Assembly: GCA_034509495.1 (NCBI GenBank)
Contig: CM067503.1
Location: 11,436,463-11,500,462, forward strand
DNA length: 64,000 nucleotides
Source: Acestrorhynchus altus
Taxonomy: Eukaryota > Chordata > Actinopteri > Characiformes > Acestrorhynchidae
Direction of reading: 5' to 3'
The first letter of the stretch is position 1. Every line of letters starts with the position of its first letter. The notes under the pieces were generated by a model. It saw only the letters and a program-made list of their open reading frames with translations, did not search any database and was not told the origin of the DNA. Below, piece by piece: positions 34,863-49,300 of the stretch. Position numbers and translations under genes: made by a program.

Positions 34863-35202
34863 GGTATCATCAGTAAACTGGTTTCTGATTTGCTTAAGTT
34901 AATGTGGAAGTGTCCAGACACAAATAACCTAGACTTTCGGCTACGGTTAATTAGCTAACAGGCAGATAAATAATACAAGAAACTTGTTTTCAGAAGAAGC
35001 TATATAGGGAGCCGGATGCTGTGCAGTAATGGGTTTGACTAGCAGGTCTACTCTAACTCCAGCCTGTGGTCAGCCTGGAGAGCCTGTGAGGTCACACAGG
35101 TGTTACCATCGGCTCAGCTTATGTGTCATCCCTGCGGTAAGGCCTGTGTTTGTGTGTGTATCTGTGTGTATGTGTGAAAGAGACAGTGGATTATGTCTGG
35201 TG

Positions 35203-35403
35203 TCATGTGTGGTAGAACTTTTCATTGTAGCGGTGGATGGTGACACAGCCGTGATAGGAGATGGGCCGTGGCATGGCCGCCACACCGGTAATGATGCCGG
35301 TGGCAGGGTCGTAGCACAGGATGGTGTCTGACGCTTCTCCACTTTCACCGCGACCACCCAGGATAAATATCTTTCCATTACACACAGACATGCCACAGCT
35401 CTC
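35203..35403 (-). CDS. klhl24: klhl24 exon 7 (last coding exon): Kelch repeat 6 and stop
   Basis: 201 bp of coding sequence after acceptor CTGTCTGTAG (ends 35404). It starts ESCGMSVCNGKIFILGG and includes DTILCYDPATGIITGVAAMP and YHGCVTIHRYNE. The last residues are KFYHT, then TGA at 35205-35203. It encodes blade 6, which closes the propeller. The plus-strand open frames over this exon are shadows. Confidence 0.95.
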   Translation of the reverse strand, partial: ESCGMSVCNGKIFILGGRGESGEASDTILCYDPATGIITGVAAMPRPISYHGCVTIHRYNEKFYHT

Positions 35404-38400
35404 CTACAGACAGAGAGATTCAGGAAAGTCAACTGTAATTAACTGAACAGGAAAGCATCTAGTGTTCTCAAGGCAGGAACTCTATTGCTACACTAATCGT
35501 TGTTTATATTGACCTAGAACTGTAATATAACATGATGCATAAGAGCAAACAAAGTGGTATACATATAAGGGTTTATATATATGAAAGTTTGAAAGCCTCA
35601 AAGCATAATAGGAGTGAAATATGATAGCTGTGTGTTTAAAAAACTATTAGTCCTCTGGTTTTGCATGGAAACACTTCCTAAATAGCCAATAGAATATTGT
35701 TTTAGGCACAGGTATATATCAGGACCTGAACTGAAGACCTAACAAACTGCCACTGTCACACAAAAACCCTCAAAATGGTCACTTTAAAGGAGACAGAAAA
35801 AAACAATTGATCCATTTATCAAGGAATATTATGATATAAATACAATACATGGACAAACTGTCAGGACAACTTCTCATTAACTAGTTCTTTTGAAATTGAG
35901 GGTGTAAAAATGTTTTTTTTTTCCAGCATTTGGAGTAACTCAATCATCTTGTGAGACTAACCTTCAAGTAGGTAGCTTGCCTTAACCAGTTTAGAAGAAG
36001 TTAGATAACTGGTTAGCTTATTGCTTAGAAGCACACTGTTTTTGAATTGGTGTTAACATTTCTTTTATTGTATAACTATAATATACAGTTGTGCTCAAAG
36101 TTTACATACCTTTAATGTATGTTATGAATTTCTTGGCCTTTTTTCATAGAATATGAAAGAGAACACAAAACCTTTTTCCATCTCATGGTTAGTGGTTGGG
36201 TGAAGCCATTTATTGTCAAACGACTGTGTTTTCTCTTTTCAAATCATAATGACAATAAAATACATCCAAATGACCCAGATCAAAAGTTGACATACCCTGG
36301 TGATTTTGGCCTGATAACATGTACAGAAGTTGGCACAAATGGGTTTGAATTGCTACTTAAGGTAGCATCCTCACCTGTGACTTAGAAAGCAAAAATCCTG
36401 CCAGGGAATGTCAACTTTTGAGCACAACTGTATAGTTACACACAGAAGCAGGCATGAAATGATTCTTGTAGATAAACAAGCATCAGTACGCCACACCTAA
36501 AACTAAATGAAGTACCTGTTTACTGAAGGTATGGACCACATGCATCCAGTAGTCCTCAATGGGGTCGTAGCAGTAGATGGATTTGGTCAGGCCTCCAGAC
36601 ACATAAATGAGGTTGTTGAGGGACACAGCTGTGATGCAGCGCTTAGCTATGGGGATGTTGGCCCTTAACAACCAGCTGTCTGACTCTGGGTCATAGCACT
36701 GGACCTGAAAGAGGACATTAAAGATGCCGTTAAAAAATACAATACTGAAAACAAAAGTACCACTTGAGGAGATGAAGGGAGCGCCTGTGAGTCATGTGGT
36801 TGAATTCCTGAAGCAGGAGAAGATGTTTATCAGTTCCTGGGGTTCCGTCAAGCTGCTATGCCAGGTATGAAACTTACTTTAACCTGGTTACTGACACAAA
36901 GCATTATTCAGGTTCAACAGAGAAGCAGAAACAGGATTTCTGCCACTTGAGCTGTGCTAATGCAATGATTAAAGGCTAAGTTGTGATTTTGCAAATGCTT
37001 TGAAAACTTGCATCAATACCTGCAGCACTGTTCTAATGTTTGGGATTATTTGTCACACGTGATATGTATGATTATATGTACATATAACATATGGCCTGTT
37101 CTATTGTGTTCTATTGCTTTTATACAGTTTTTATACAGAAAAGAAATATAATGAAGAGAATAATTAAGTATTTCAATGTTAGTTTTTCCTTTTGCTAAAT
37201 TATAGTTCCTTTACTAGCAGCTTGTTGCTGCAGAACAGTAATGAACTCCTTCTCTAGCTCCATATTCTTGTTGTGACTCAGTCCCAAGGAGAGGGCTGAG
37301 TCACATGACTGGCCAGCCTCATGAGTCTCAGATACAAACACAGACAAACATCTTTTATTCACACACAGTGCACAGGCAGATAGTGCCCACACCATAAACA
37401 CGAAAGAATGCTTCCCTGAGCTACAACGAGCCTTTACCAGATCCCCTGTTTTCCCAGTCTAATCAAACGGCAGAGCTATTCCACATAAGTGGTTGCAGCT
37501 GGCCCAATATCAGGGTGAGCAGGCGAGAAACTGGATGCTCCATTTCCAGACCTGCCACTTGCCTTAAGTCATTTAATTTCATTTTGCTCATTTACACTTT
37601 TGAAGGAGCTGCTGCTGTTATTCACTTAGCAGAACCTAAGAATGTCTGTGAAAATAAAAAGGTGATTTAATAGAAGAATAAGAATAATAATAGCAGTTTA
37701 AGGAGTTAAGAATCTTCTGCGCTCTGTTAAAGAAGATGTCTGATTGGAGTGGTGAAGATTACAAAGAGCCACAGTTGTTTATAGACGAAGACACACACTG
37801 ACACACTCTCCTTCACATGCAGCTGATAAAGAGGCAGGCCTTTGGTTCTATTTTCATCCTCATCCTTCACTCTGCTGGAATGGGTGATCAGAGAGAGTGA
37901 AGAGTGGAGCTCTATGTGTGGAGGAGGGGAGCAGGTTCCAGACCAGCTGGAAATAGAGGATTGCCTGGGGCTCAACGGTGCTGAGAGCCAAGCAAAGCAG
38001 GAACGTGACTGCAGCCATTTCAAACTGAACACAGCCTTTCTGAAAACACTGCACTTCCCTCGTTACCTACATCCAGAAACAGTGAACTCCAAGAACCAGC
38101 CAGCACAAACTTATAGGATTTAACCCTAGACTTTTAATCCTAGGCTTCATTTATTTCATAAATAATATACTAATTATTAGTAGAAACTAGTGGTATAATG
38201 ATGTGTATTAAAACTGAACCATCATGGTAGTGGGATGACCGTTCAGTGTACACAGTCACACAGATAGTACATGGTACAGATTATTAGGTATGGTAGTTTT
38301 ATAAGCATGCATGCCAACCAGAAACCTTAAGCAGTAAACTGTTGGATTTGCACGGTACTGTTGGAACTGCAATAGTTAAGGACTAATGCAGAGGATAAGT

Positions 38401-38809
38401 TCCTCTCTTGAGCCTTGGTTCCTCTTAAGGTTTCTTCCTCCTAGACTGAGGGAGTTTTTCCACTGTTGCCTGTTGGCTGCTCAATTGAGGCTTGGACCCA
38501 GATTTCTGCTTTGTGACAACTCCCTTGTTGTAAAAAGCGCTATATAAACATTGATTAACAGACATAATGCTATACTAACTGTAGTCTTGTTTGCCCCCCC
38601 CCCCCCCCCTCACAATTCTCTGCCTATTGCTGCTGCATGCAGAGAGAATGACTCCATTGCTAATTCTATACACCCATTTCGATATCTCTCACCATTTTCA
38701 AAATAAGATTTGAAATGAGTGGAAAAAAAATGTATTTCACTCATCTTTTGACATCTTATTTCAACTCATGAAATTGTGGTGGCTTGAACGAGGAATATGT
38801 GTCAAGATT

Positions 38810-38873
<64 letters not shown>

Positions 38874-41800
38874 CATTACAGGCTGTATTAACTGCATCAG
38901 GGCGGCACTATATGGCACGACAAGGAACAAACTTGCCGTACTGATGTTCACTATGCCAGCTGATGTTACCTAGGTGGTACCCTCTCTCACTAGGGTGAGA
39001 CTCAAGTCTACTAAACTAGTCCAATTTTTATCAATATGTCTGATGTTACAAATGCTTTGATTGCATTTTGTTATGAGATGCTGTATGGAAAAAATGTATA
39101 CTGATATGATACTTATCTTCCATACTAACTACAATGAAACTAACATGTAAAATATTAAGTATTTGTATTGTTGTTGGCAGTCTAGCCAATAATATACATG
39201 AAAAACAGGAAAGGAAGTGCGGTTGTGGGAATGAGAAATTGTGGATGCACATATGCTCTAGCGGTTTTAAACGGTTAGTGGGGACGAGTCTATTGTCTGA
39301 GAGTTTCTCCAAAGCAGGAAGCCACAGAGAGAGAAGAAATGAGGATGCTCTGGATTCCAACAGTTGAAAAGTGAACAAACAAATGAACACCCCCCCCCCC
39401 CAGGGCAGGGGGTTGTGGTTTCATATATTCTATAAGCCACAAATATTTAGTTACTTAAACCCATAAATATACAGTATCACATAACAACTTGTCTGTACGC
39501 TGAAATCTAACAAAAGCTCAGCTGTTGAAAGGCCATAAATCAAACATTAGCGGCAGGGCACATTGCCTTTTTGGTTCTGAAAAACAATGATCTATGGAGG
39601 CCCTCAGAAGTCACAGTTTTAGCCAACACAAACAAGTGCATTCAATTTTAATAATTAATGAATTTCTTACTTGTCTTTACCACATTTTGGATTTCAAAAC
39701 ACATGGTAAAGTTTACGACACCCTGCTGCTGATTAAGAAATTCAAAGGAAATGTCTCTCTGTGTAATTTACTATGCAATGAATTATGTAACTACATAATT
39801 ACATAGAATGTGCAGGAGAATGGCAGGGATAACTCTCAACTTCTAAGGAAAAGACAGAGAAACTAACTATAAGACCGGATGTAGATTAGGATCTCAGAGT
39901 AGCCTCAAGCCAAAAGCAAATAAGCCTTTGTAAACGACAGTCATCAGGATCGCCACAAATATCTGAGTCTGGCCCTGGCGGAGTGCTCTCTTCCATATAG
40001 TCACCTGGAGAACATATCAACAGAAGCCTGACAGATCCAGGTCAGACTGTCCTTACAGCTGATTGCCATTAGGGAGCAGCACTGAAGGCATTTTGCTGAA
40101 ATCCTGGTGAGAGCATTGTCTTGCCAGAGGCAAAGTCACTGAGGCAGCATTATATCTCTGAAACGGAAAAACAAACACTCCGGTGTCACAGAACAATAGA
40201 GGGGAGCTGGCAAAGGCACAGGCTGTTGTTCAATCACAGTGCAAGCAGGTAACACTACTCCTCTCGCAAAAAGATGACCAGTGACCATGGAAGGGACAAG
40301 CAATATGTTCTCAATCATCTTCTGTCAGGAAACATGATTTATATCTTTACACATACAAGTATGGTTCTCTGGGCCTTTTGAGACAGGGAATGATAATAAG
40401 TAAAGAGACTACTCAACTGTAACGTATGTCTGTTACAGAGAGGATACATAGCATACAGTGGCCGCAGTACGACACCAGGATGGACATTACACATTAGTGA
40501 CTAAACAACACAACAATTTGTTGCTAAACCAGAATAATACAAAGAAAAATCAGTCAAATTCATTTCAGAGTAACACCGAAGACCTCAAATCTAAAGTGGA
40601 ACACAAGAAGAAGTTAGGAAAGACTAATAATGTGTTAAAGTGACAAAATGCCAAAATGTCATGTCATGTACTTTGACAAACCAATAAACCACCAGTTTCA
40701 TGCTGCCAAAAAAAAACACACTTATTATGAAACAACCACAATATGATATAATGTACACATGCTCACCTAATAATTTTTTGTTAATAATAACAGTGTAAAT
40801 GACAATAAAAACAATAAATGCAGTAAACATTCCTTCCGTTACGAAATGTCATTTGTTTAGCATATGCTACTGTACATAGAGATGCAATCATTTCATGAAC
40901 TTAAAATGTAATCAAATCATCATGAATATTATTCATAATACAGCAATATTTCCTAAAAAACCTTCACTTTAAAAGTAGCAATTTCTAATCATAACACCAT
41001 ATAATAACATCCATGTGACTTGTTACTTCCAGTCACCCTTTTCTGCAGCTCGGTGAAGAATTACTTGACTGTGAATGTTAATTATTGAATGTTTTAATTC
41101 CCCTTGGAACTGTAAGGTTCTAGCTGACATTTTTATTAAAATTGAGTTGTATGTATTTTAAGAAAACAGGACGTTTCTGTCTCCATATACGTCTATATCA
41201 CTAGCCTAGCATGTGCACCACTCTACAGTAAAGAAAAGGCTGTGGTGAGCATCATAACAGTGCATTTATATATATAAATGTTGTAAAAGTGCAACATGGC
41301 ACATTATTGCCTTTCTCTCCAGCAACGTGAGCAACATGTGATGACTTTCAAGTTGGTTTGAAGAAGCTTTAGATAAACTGAAGACTGTTGCATTTAACAT
41401 TTTAGATTTGTAAATAAATGTGTATAATTAGCATCTAGTTCTTTATTAATATTTACAGTAATAACAAATAATAATACAATAATTAGGCACAGCTAATGAA
41501 ATCAAATTGTCTTTAAGGTGATAAAAAACATACATCAAATGAATCATACAGGTCCAGACATACTGTATATGATTGGTAATGGACACTACCAGAGCATCTA
41601 CAATAAAACCACAGTATCTGAACTGTACTGATGATTTGAACTGGGGAATAATTATCTCTTAAAAATTTATAGTGGACCGTTCTGGAGCAATTACTCACTC
41701 TAATGGTTTAAGCATTACAGCATGCTGTCTCTGTGACCTGCTTCTGCATTAGTAGTTTTCTCTGAAGGTAAAACATAGCCACTTGGATCATTTGGGTGGT

Positions 41801-44800
41801 TGTTAGTATGCTTTTGGTAAGTAAAGGACATGCCACCTCACCTTATCAGAGCAGGTATTGTCATCTGGGCCTCCACCTATCACAAAGAGTTTGTTAACGC
41901 AGCTGGATACAGCAGGGGAGCTGACCGCCTCCTTCATGGGAGCCACTTCTGTCCAGCGGTTGGAGAAGGAGTCATAGCACTCCACGCTGCTTAGACGAGA
42001 CTGCCCATCATAGCCACCCACTGCATACACCTGAAGGAAGACAAAGGCAAGAAATATTTCATGTCTTGTTTCAATGTACAATATATCAACTTTATCTGAT
42101 GGGGCCATTTGTAGCCCTCTAACACACACCTAGTATAAGAAAGGGTGAAGTCTCATGTAGACTTGATTAAGTAATTTGTGACACTATACTCTATACTGTT
42201 GTCTAGAAACATGGACTGAAATATAAAGAAAATCCAGTCTTTTTACACTTTGTGGTGGTTTCTGTAGGTAACCATATTTTGTACAGAGGAAGAACCCAGA
42301 GAGACCTGCTATCTGTACCCTTTCAATACGTCCAACGCAAAACTAGATGAGCAAATACATTAAAAAAAATCAAAAAACAGTTCTGAGCAATACTGTGAGG
42401 GGGTGGGGGTGGTGGGTACTTTATATCCCTCTAGCACACATCTAGCCACACCAACAATGTTGCAATGTAAAGAGGCTGAATGAATTTATTAGAAGGGGTG
42501 TCCACAAATATTTTAGACATACAGAGGATATTGAATGCAAACATGGCTTTGAGGCAGGGCAAAACCAAGAAAAGTACAAAGATGGCTGGGTAAGGAGCTA
42601 ATTAGGGCCCCCAACAGATTTTATCGTCTGATTGTGGTTTAATATGCACTTTGCTTAAATCTCAAGTAGATTTAATCATGTGGTTTCTGATAATATGCTA
42701 ATATCTAGTATAAATATAATTCAGTCTTTTAAGCTTTTTGGTATTTTCTGTAGGTATCCATATATCATATAGTAGAAGACCCCCTAAAACAGGAGGGGCT
42801 TGAGACAAGTGTGTGATAATCTAGGCTGCTAACGTTAACCTTTCATTACTTGTTAGAAAAATGAGCCTTATTGACCCAACGCAAATTCAAAAATCATGCA
42901 GTAGATGACTGACAACCATTTAAGTACATGAAACTATGGACCATTTTGCAATCAAACAGAAATGATGAGGCTAAATCTCACTGTTTACACACTTGGCTGT
43001 TTTATGAGGAAATGTAAGCAGTAGATAGTCAAATTACAGCAAGTTCATCAGGTAGAACAAGAAGTGGCAATACACTCAAGATGCATTTCTTCACGTGTGT
43101 TCCACAAATGCGTCAACAACACCCACACAAACACCTTTGTGCTCATCTCTACAGCAGACTGAGCTCAGTGTGAGTTTCATGTCGTAATTAGTCAGTCAGA
43201 TGTCATCAGCTGATAGCATGCAGAAGAGGTGATGAAAGTGCTGAGCAAATACAAACATCTTTGTACTTCTGCAGCCAAACTAACATCTGACTTTTTTAAC
43301 ATGCTGACAATCATTGGTAATTTTATCAGAAACACCTACAATATCTGTACTTAATTTGTATGTTTATATTTACAGATTGTATCCTGTCAGCTACCTCCCT
43401 TTGACAATGAAACAAGACCACCATAAGATCATCTGATGTTATACACACAAGTAGCTATGAGCGATCACATGGTAGCAAGTGAAGCTCTAGTATGAGTGTA
43501 CACTTTACTGACCACCTTATTAGACACACCTACATACTGTCTGCTAATGCAGCTCATTTTTTCCGAGCACAGTTTCTGCTTGGTCATCATCTTGCCTTCC
43601 AGTTTGCTGGAAGATTTTGGTCGTCAGGATGTTCTAAATCTGGCCGTTTCACCCTGATGTATTAAAACCCCAGCCACTGGGGCCACTGCTGTGCCGATCA
43701 TTTCTGTACTGTCCTTTCAAATACTTTTGTGTCACTTAAAGCAGTAGTTTAGTGAAACATTGCATTTTCATTGTCCTCTTATCCTCGATGTAATTTACCT
43801 TTTTTTCCTTTAATTAAGAGCCTAGGCAGGCTTCTTTCGCACAGAACCTATGAGGCTAGTGTAGTTTATACTTTAGCAACTGCTCACACTTTAAAGTCAA
43901 CTTAACTTTGTCTAGTCAAATGTTCGTCAGAGTTTTTAGTTCTGCATCTCAGTTAGTCAGGAACTTAGACCACTGTGCCACATAGAGCTGTAAAATTGCA
44001 TTATGTAAACATAATTATAATTAAAGTTACCATTATTCCTTTGACACACACCTGTTCATGGTGTTACAGCTTTAGAGTGGCACAACTGTCTAACTGCACG
44101 AAGGTAATAAGTTTGAATCCCCTCAATGCCACAGCCCTCCATGGGAAAGATCTGCCCCTATTTGATAGGGGAAGTTCTACTTTAAAGATGACAATAAACA
44201 GCACGCAAATAGACATTTTTGGCTTTAATTTGTTCATTAAGCAAGTGGACTTCCTGACCTGCACGTGGGAATTAGCAAAGAACAAACTGAGGGGGAGGAG
44301 GACACTAACAGATGTGTACTTTATCATTTCCTGATTATCCTGTTATGCTTTTTACAGCACATGTTGCATGACTAAAGCTTCACATATTTACCTTGTTGTC
44401 ATGTAATATAAAAAAAGACTTTGCTTAAGGGGTTTCCGAAGCTATATGACACTGTTATCTATAAACGTGGACATGTGTTCCGAAGCTTCATTTTCTCTGT
44501 ATTGTTGTCTAAAACTCTCAAAAGGTGCCACATGTGCTGCAGCATTGGATAGTAAACATGTTGACCCTAACGTATCAACGCTGAAAACCAGTCCGACCAG
44601 AGGCATGCTAGAACTTGCTGGAACAGAGATGCAATATGCCACTCGTGTGAGGCTCAAAGACACGTGCTTATCAAGACCTCTTTGTTCACTTTTTACAAAT
44701 TGCAAAGGCTGATAAAGAGCAAGGTAAACTATGTTACCTTGAATAAATATCAATATCTTTAACAAAGCGAACTAACAAACTGCTCTTTCACTGTCACAAG

Positions 44801-46281
44801 TCTTATCTCCATAAATACACCAACAAAACACCTCTAAACAGCCATTTGCTTCACACAGACAAATCGCATTGCAATTCGGTTTGAAACTGAAATAGTAGTT
44901 AGAATTCATTTTAACTTAAATGTTTATACATGGTATTTTATTATTTTACATAACTTTTCAATGGATATTCAAAGAAAATATGTCGACATTGGCAGAAATG
45001 AGATTTGATGGCAGTCTGCATTGTTTCTTAGCTACATTTACTAGTTATTTAAAAAAAAACAACAAAAAAAAAAACACTGGGTATCTCCCACTTCCCAATT
45101 GACCACCACAAGACATCAACCTGCTGTTGAACTGAACCAAACATGACTTAAAACATGCCTAGGAGACTGCTGCAGTCATTTGGCCATTTGCACTGACCCC
45201 CAAAAAAGGAAAAGTAAGAGTCTACAGCTCATATGGAAGGCTACTCTACATACAAGATGTAGGTGCAGTGTTGGCTTATACATATCTGTTTCACCTTAAA
45301 TGGTGCTGCTGTATTGGACATTGTTGTACTAGTGCCAGAATGTAGCTGTTGCATCATTTAAGGTCGAATGTCAAATTAAAATAAGTAACTGCTTGTTCTC
45401 CATTTCAGAGCCCCATTGTTTTTTTAGTTTCCTCAGTTTCCATTGGCTATTGACAGGACCTGTTCAAATCGGCTTGGTACATACTACTAGATTACACTTA
45501 GAGTAAGGTTGAAAACTTAAACATGTTCAATTCTCTCTCTGACTATCGACCCAGCTAACAAAAAAAAGGAAAAATAGAGCCAACCAGCATCAACTGAGAT
45601 CAGGTCAATAATCACGTAGTGTCCTAAAGCTTAGAGAAGCACATGTCGGAAATTAAAACATGTCTTGGCCACAACTGCATCTTGGGCAATTAAGAAAGAG
45701 ATTTTTTTGTTAGCTGTGTGTGTGTTCCTTTAGACTATAGGATTACTGTGCTTATAAGAATCCCTTTTTAAAAAGCAGAAAGAAAGATACAGAATTTCAT
45801 CATACAGTGCTTGATTATAGCATATTAAAGCCTTTAGGCTTTTGTTGTCTGAACAGAACAGCAACGAAGGAGGAGCAGGCTTCTATTGTTACTTGTGAAC
45901 ATGAGAAATGAATGAATCACAGGTGTGCCAAATTATTCCTCTGGCTCCAGGGTCAATATAAAACAAATCTTAGTCATGAGCAGTGTGATCAGCTTATTAA
46001 GTGCTCACTTCAGAGGTACAGTACCTGCCGAAAATTTGGACACATCTGACAGTTTGTGTGTATACAAATGGAATATTATAGACAGATATTACAAATAGAT
46101 ATTTTATAGAGAAAAATCATTTAAAACACTTAAAAAGCTCAATAAAAAGTTCTCAGCTACTTTATTAGAGAAACTCATTAAAAGTAAATTAGAGATTACG
46201 AGAGACAATTACAGATGCTGTGGCGTGATCAGAACAAGGAGGAAAACAAACTGAAGTTAAAAGCCAGCAGTGCAGAGGAAA

Positions 46282-46342
<61 letters not shown>

Positions 46343-49300
46343 TTATCTGTAGGTGGTTGGATGAAACATACAGCATGCTGTAATCTGTTATTGCACAAGT
46401 AGTTGGCTCCAGCAAAAACAAGAAGTATTGCCCTGAGCCAGTTCCGATAACATGCTTCTCTCAGAGCAAAATAAAGCAGGCATGAGTGATCTTTCACAAC
46501 AGCAGCACGGCCCGATTTGCCTCTAGGATTTCACAGAACCATTTAACGCAGGTGTGACTTAATCCATCATTCTGAAACCAATTTCAACACATCACCAAAA
46601 AGAGACTAAATATTACACTAATGAGGGGTGGTTAGGTTCATGCAAGTTGAGCTAGCCTTATTACCATTTCCATGATTACCATTACACCCCTCGGACAGGC
46701 CTAACTCTCACCCTCACACACGGTAGCATTAATGGCCTTTTCATCTGGGTAGAAAAGGGTGGAGTTTAAAAAAAGGGGTCTGGGCCACAAATCACCAAAA
46801 AAATTGATCTTAATGAAAAAGAGTAGAATTAAAACATTCAGGTGCACCTGTACTGTCAGGTGCTCCATTTGCTCCTCTCTTTAGGCACCTATGCTTCACA
46901 GAGTCCTTCCCCTAAAATGAAAACTGAAGGACATCAAGTCAGCTATTATGCAGAAGGGTTATGGAACACTAATGATCAAGCTTTTAGAGCCAAGTGACTC
47001 ACAGGGTGGAGAAAACTAATGATGTCACTGTTTAGAGAGCCAAGACGGAAAGTAAGCAAAAGAAGAATCTAGAGCAGAGAGAGGACAACCGAGCTAAAAG
47101 AGAGGTAGAAACAGTGCTGACTGAGAGATGAATGTATAGAGTAAACGACAAAGCCACAACAATGACAGTAAAGCGGGCAGTTAGAAAGAGTGGTATTTTA
47201 GTTAACATGTATGACGCTACATCAGGGATCAGCTTTGAACCCCTTCTTGTTTGCAATGGTGATGGACAGGTTGACAGATGAGGTCAGACAGGAGGCTCCA
47301 TGGACCATGATGTTTGCAGATGATATTGTAATCTGTGGTGAGAGTAGAGAGCAGGTGGAAGAGAATCTGGAGAGATGGAGGTTTGCACTGGAGAGGAGAG
47401 GAATGAAGGTCAGTAGAGACAAGACAGAGTACGTGTGTGAATGAGAGGGAGGCAGGTGGAAAGGTGAAGATGCAAGGAGTAGAAGTTGTAAAGGTGGATG
47501 ACTTCAAATATCTTACGTCAACCATCCAGAGCAATGGGCAGTGCAGAAAAGAAGTGAAGAAGAGGGTGCAGGCAGGATGGAGTGGGTGGAGACGGGTGTC
47601 AGGGCTGAGGTGTGACAGAAGGATAGCAGCAAGAGTGAAAGGGAAGGTTTACAAGACAGGAGTGAGACCTGCTATGATGTATGGTTTGGAGACTGTGGCT
47701 CTGTCTAGAAGACAGGAGGCTGAATTGGAGGTGGTGGAGATGAAGATGCTGAGATTTTCATTGGGAGTGTCAAGGATGGACAGGAATAGAAATGAGCAGA
47801 TCAGAAGGACAGTGAAGGTGGAGCAGTTTGGAGATAAAGCCAGAGAGGCCAGGTTGAGATGTTTTGGACATGTGTTGAGGAGGAATAGGGGATATATCGG
47901 ACAAAGAATGTTGGAGATGGAGCTGCCAGGCAGAAGGAGAAGAGGAAGACCTCAGAGAAGGTTTATGGATGTAGTGAAGGTGGACAGGGAGATGGTTGGT
48001 GTAACAGTAGAGGAGGCAGGGGATAGGGCAAGATGGAGGCAGATGATCCGCTGTGGCGACCCCTAAAGGGAGCAGCCGAAAGGAGAAGAAGACTCTACCA
48101 GTGTTTGCTTTTGAAGAAGGGAAATGTCAAATCTAAACAGAGTTCATCAACAATGTATATCAATACATTAGAAGGATATAAGATGAAGGAATTTTGGTTG
48201 TGGGTAATTATGTTCACTGCGCACACTACCTTTCCATAGTGTGAAACCTAAATACCGTATTTTCTGGACTATATGCTGCTACTTCTTTCCCTCACTTTAA
48301 ACCATGCAGCATATAATGAGGTGCAGCTTTGTCTTCTTATATATGTAATTTTCCAGGGAGCGGCTTATAGTCCGGTGTGGCTTATAGTCTGGAAAATACG
48401 GTAATTTACAGTTTGACAAATGCTTGGATGAATGTCTTTCATAATACTTATTACTACGATTATATTATTGTTAAAATAACTACATTAAAATTCTGGGAAT
48501 CTGTCACACTTCTGTTCTTCTCCCGTCGGCTCAGTTTTGTTTTAGGTTTTGTCTGTGCCCTAGCTCCGCCCTCTCCCACCTTCGTCTTCTTTGTAGACCT
48601 GCCGATTTGTAATCATCCCCAAGTGTTTCCAGTATGTGTCTGTGTATTTACGTTCCTTTGTCTAAGCCCGTGTTTGTCAGCATGTATGTTGTCCTAGTTT
48701 ATAGGGAATCCTAGTGTGTTTAGTCTTGTTTCCTTTGTCTGTCTGGTTTCTGTTTTATCCTTATTAAGGTCTTGTTTTAGTTTCCTTGTATTTTGTTTGT
48801 TTTGTTAATAAATTACCCTGTGTTTATGTCTGCCTCTATGCTTACTCTGTCTCACATGTGACCCTAAGTTATCATTCTGAGACACTAAGTTAGAATTTTG
48901 TGAAACTAAGAACTTTTGGAAAATGTCATTACGTTGAAAAACACTACATTAGAAGTTTTTAAAAGTCAGTTTGATTCATTTCAAAAGAAGTGAGAATGTT
49001 TTTAAACATAATGTAAAAGTTCTGTTCAAATTAAAAGGTTTTTTTTTTTCTACAAACCATCCACTTCAGCCAGAAAACAATAAGGATTGATTTTTTTGTT
49101 GTTGTTGTTTGTTTGTTTGTTTGTTTTTTGAGTGTTGGAAGTGTTACCTTGCCCAGCAGCACGGCCATTTTGTGCCTCCAGCGGCCCTTGTTGAGTGAGG
49201 CCACTCGTATCCAGATGTTGAGCTGAGAGTTGTACATCCACACATCCCTGCTGTTGATGCGCCCCCCTGAAACCACAGAGTAGTGCAATATTATACCTCA

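Larger units (their letters stand above)
31230..35202 (-). other. klhl24: Probable long 3' UTR of klhl24
   Basis: About 4 kb between the stop codon and the first strong polyadenylation signal with a good downstream context (31249-31254). No coding region is visible on either strand. The stretch is AT-rich and holds one (GT)n tract (34832-34859) and one sense SINE (31938-32165). A very long 3' UTR is known for mammalian KLHL24. Other TTTATT strings on the plus strand (for example near 33395, 33755, 33761 and 33867) could be earlier poly(A) sites, so the 3' end is inferred. Confidence 0.5.
36705..41841 (-). other. klhl24 intron 5
   Basis: About 5.1 kb. It contains an L2/SINE-type repeat tail (38385-38570), two poly(C) runs, and a (GT)n tract (38812-38871). 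A small plus-strand frame at 39134-39367 has no recognised domain. The remainder is AT-rich with no supported feature. Confidence 0.6.
42031..49147 (-). other. klhl24 intron 4, the largest
   Basis: About 7.1 kb. It contains a transposon end (43501-43660), one member of a repeat pair (45360-45545), a lone Tc1-type end (46019-46045), a (GA)n tract (46287-46339), an RTE LINE fragment (47215-48095) and a 147-bp TIR element (48255-48401). Small open frames elsewhere (44064-44334, 44442-44765) overlap on both strands and show no recognised domain. Confidence 0.6.

Noticed and set aside
44064..44765. Overlapping open frames of 87-119 codons on both strands in intron 4
   Set aside because: No domain recognised; paired frames on opposite strands without codon signature are likely chance.
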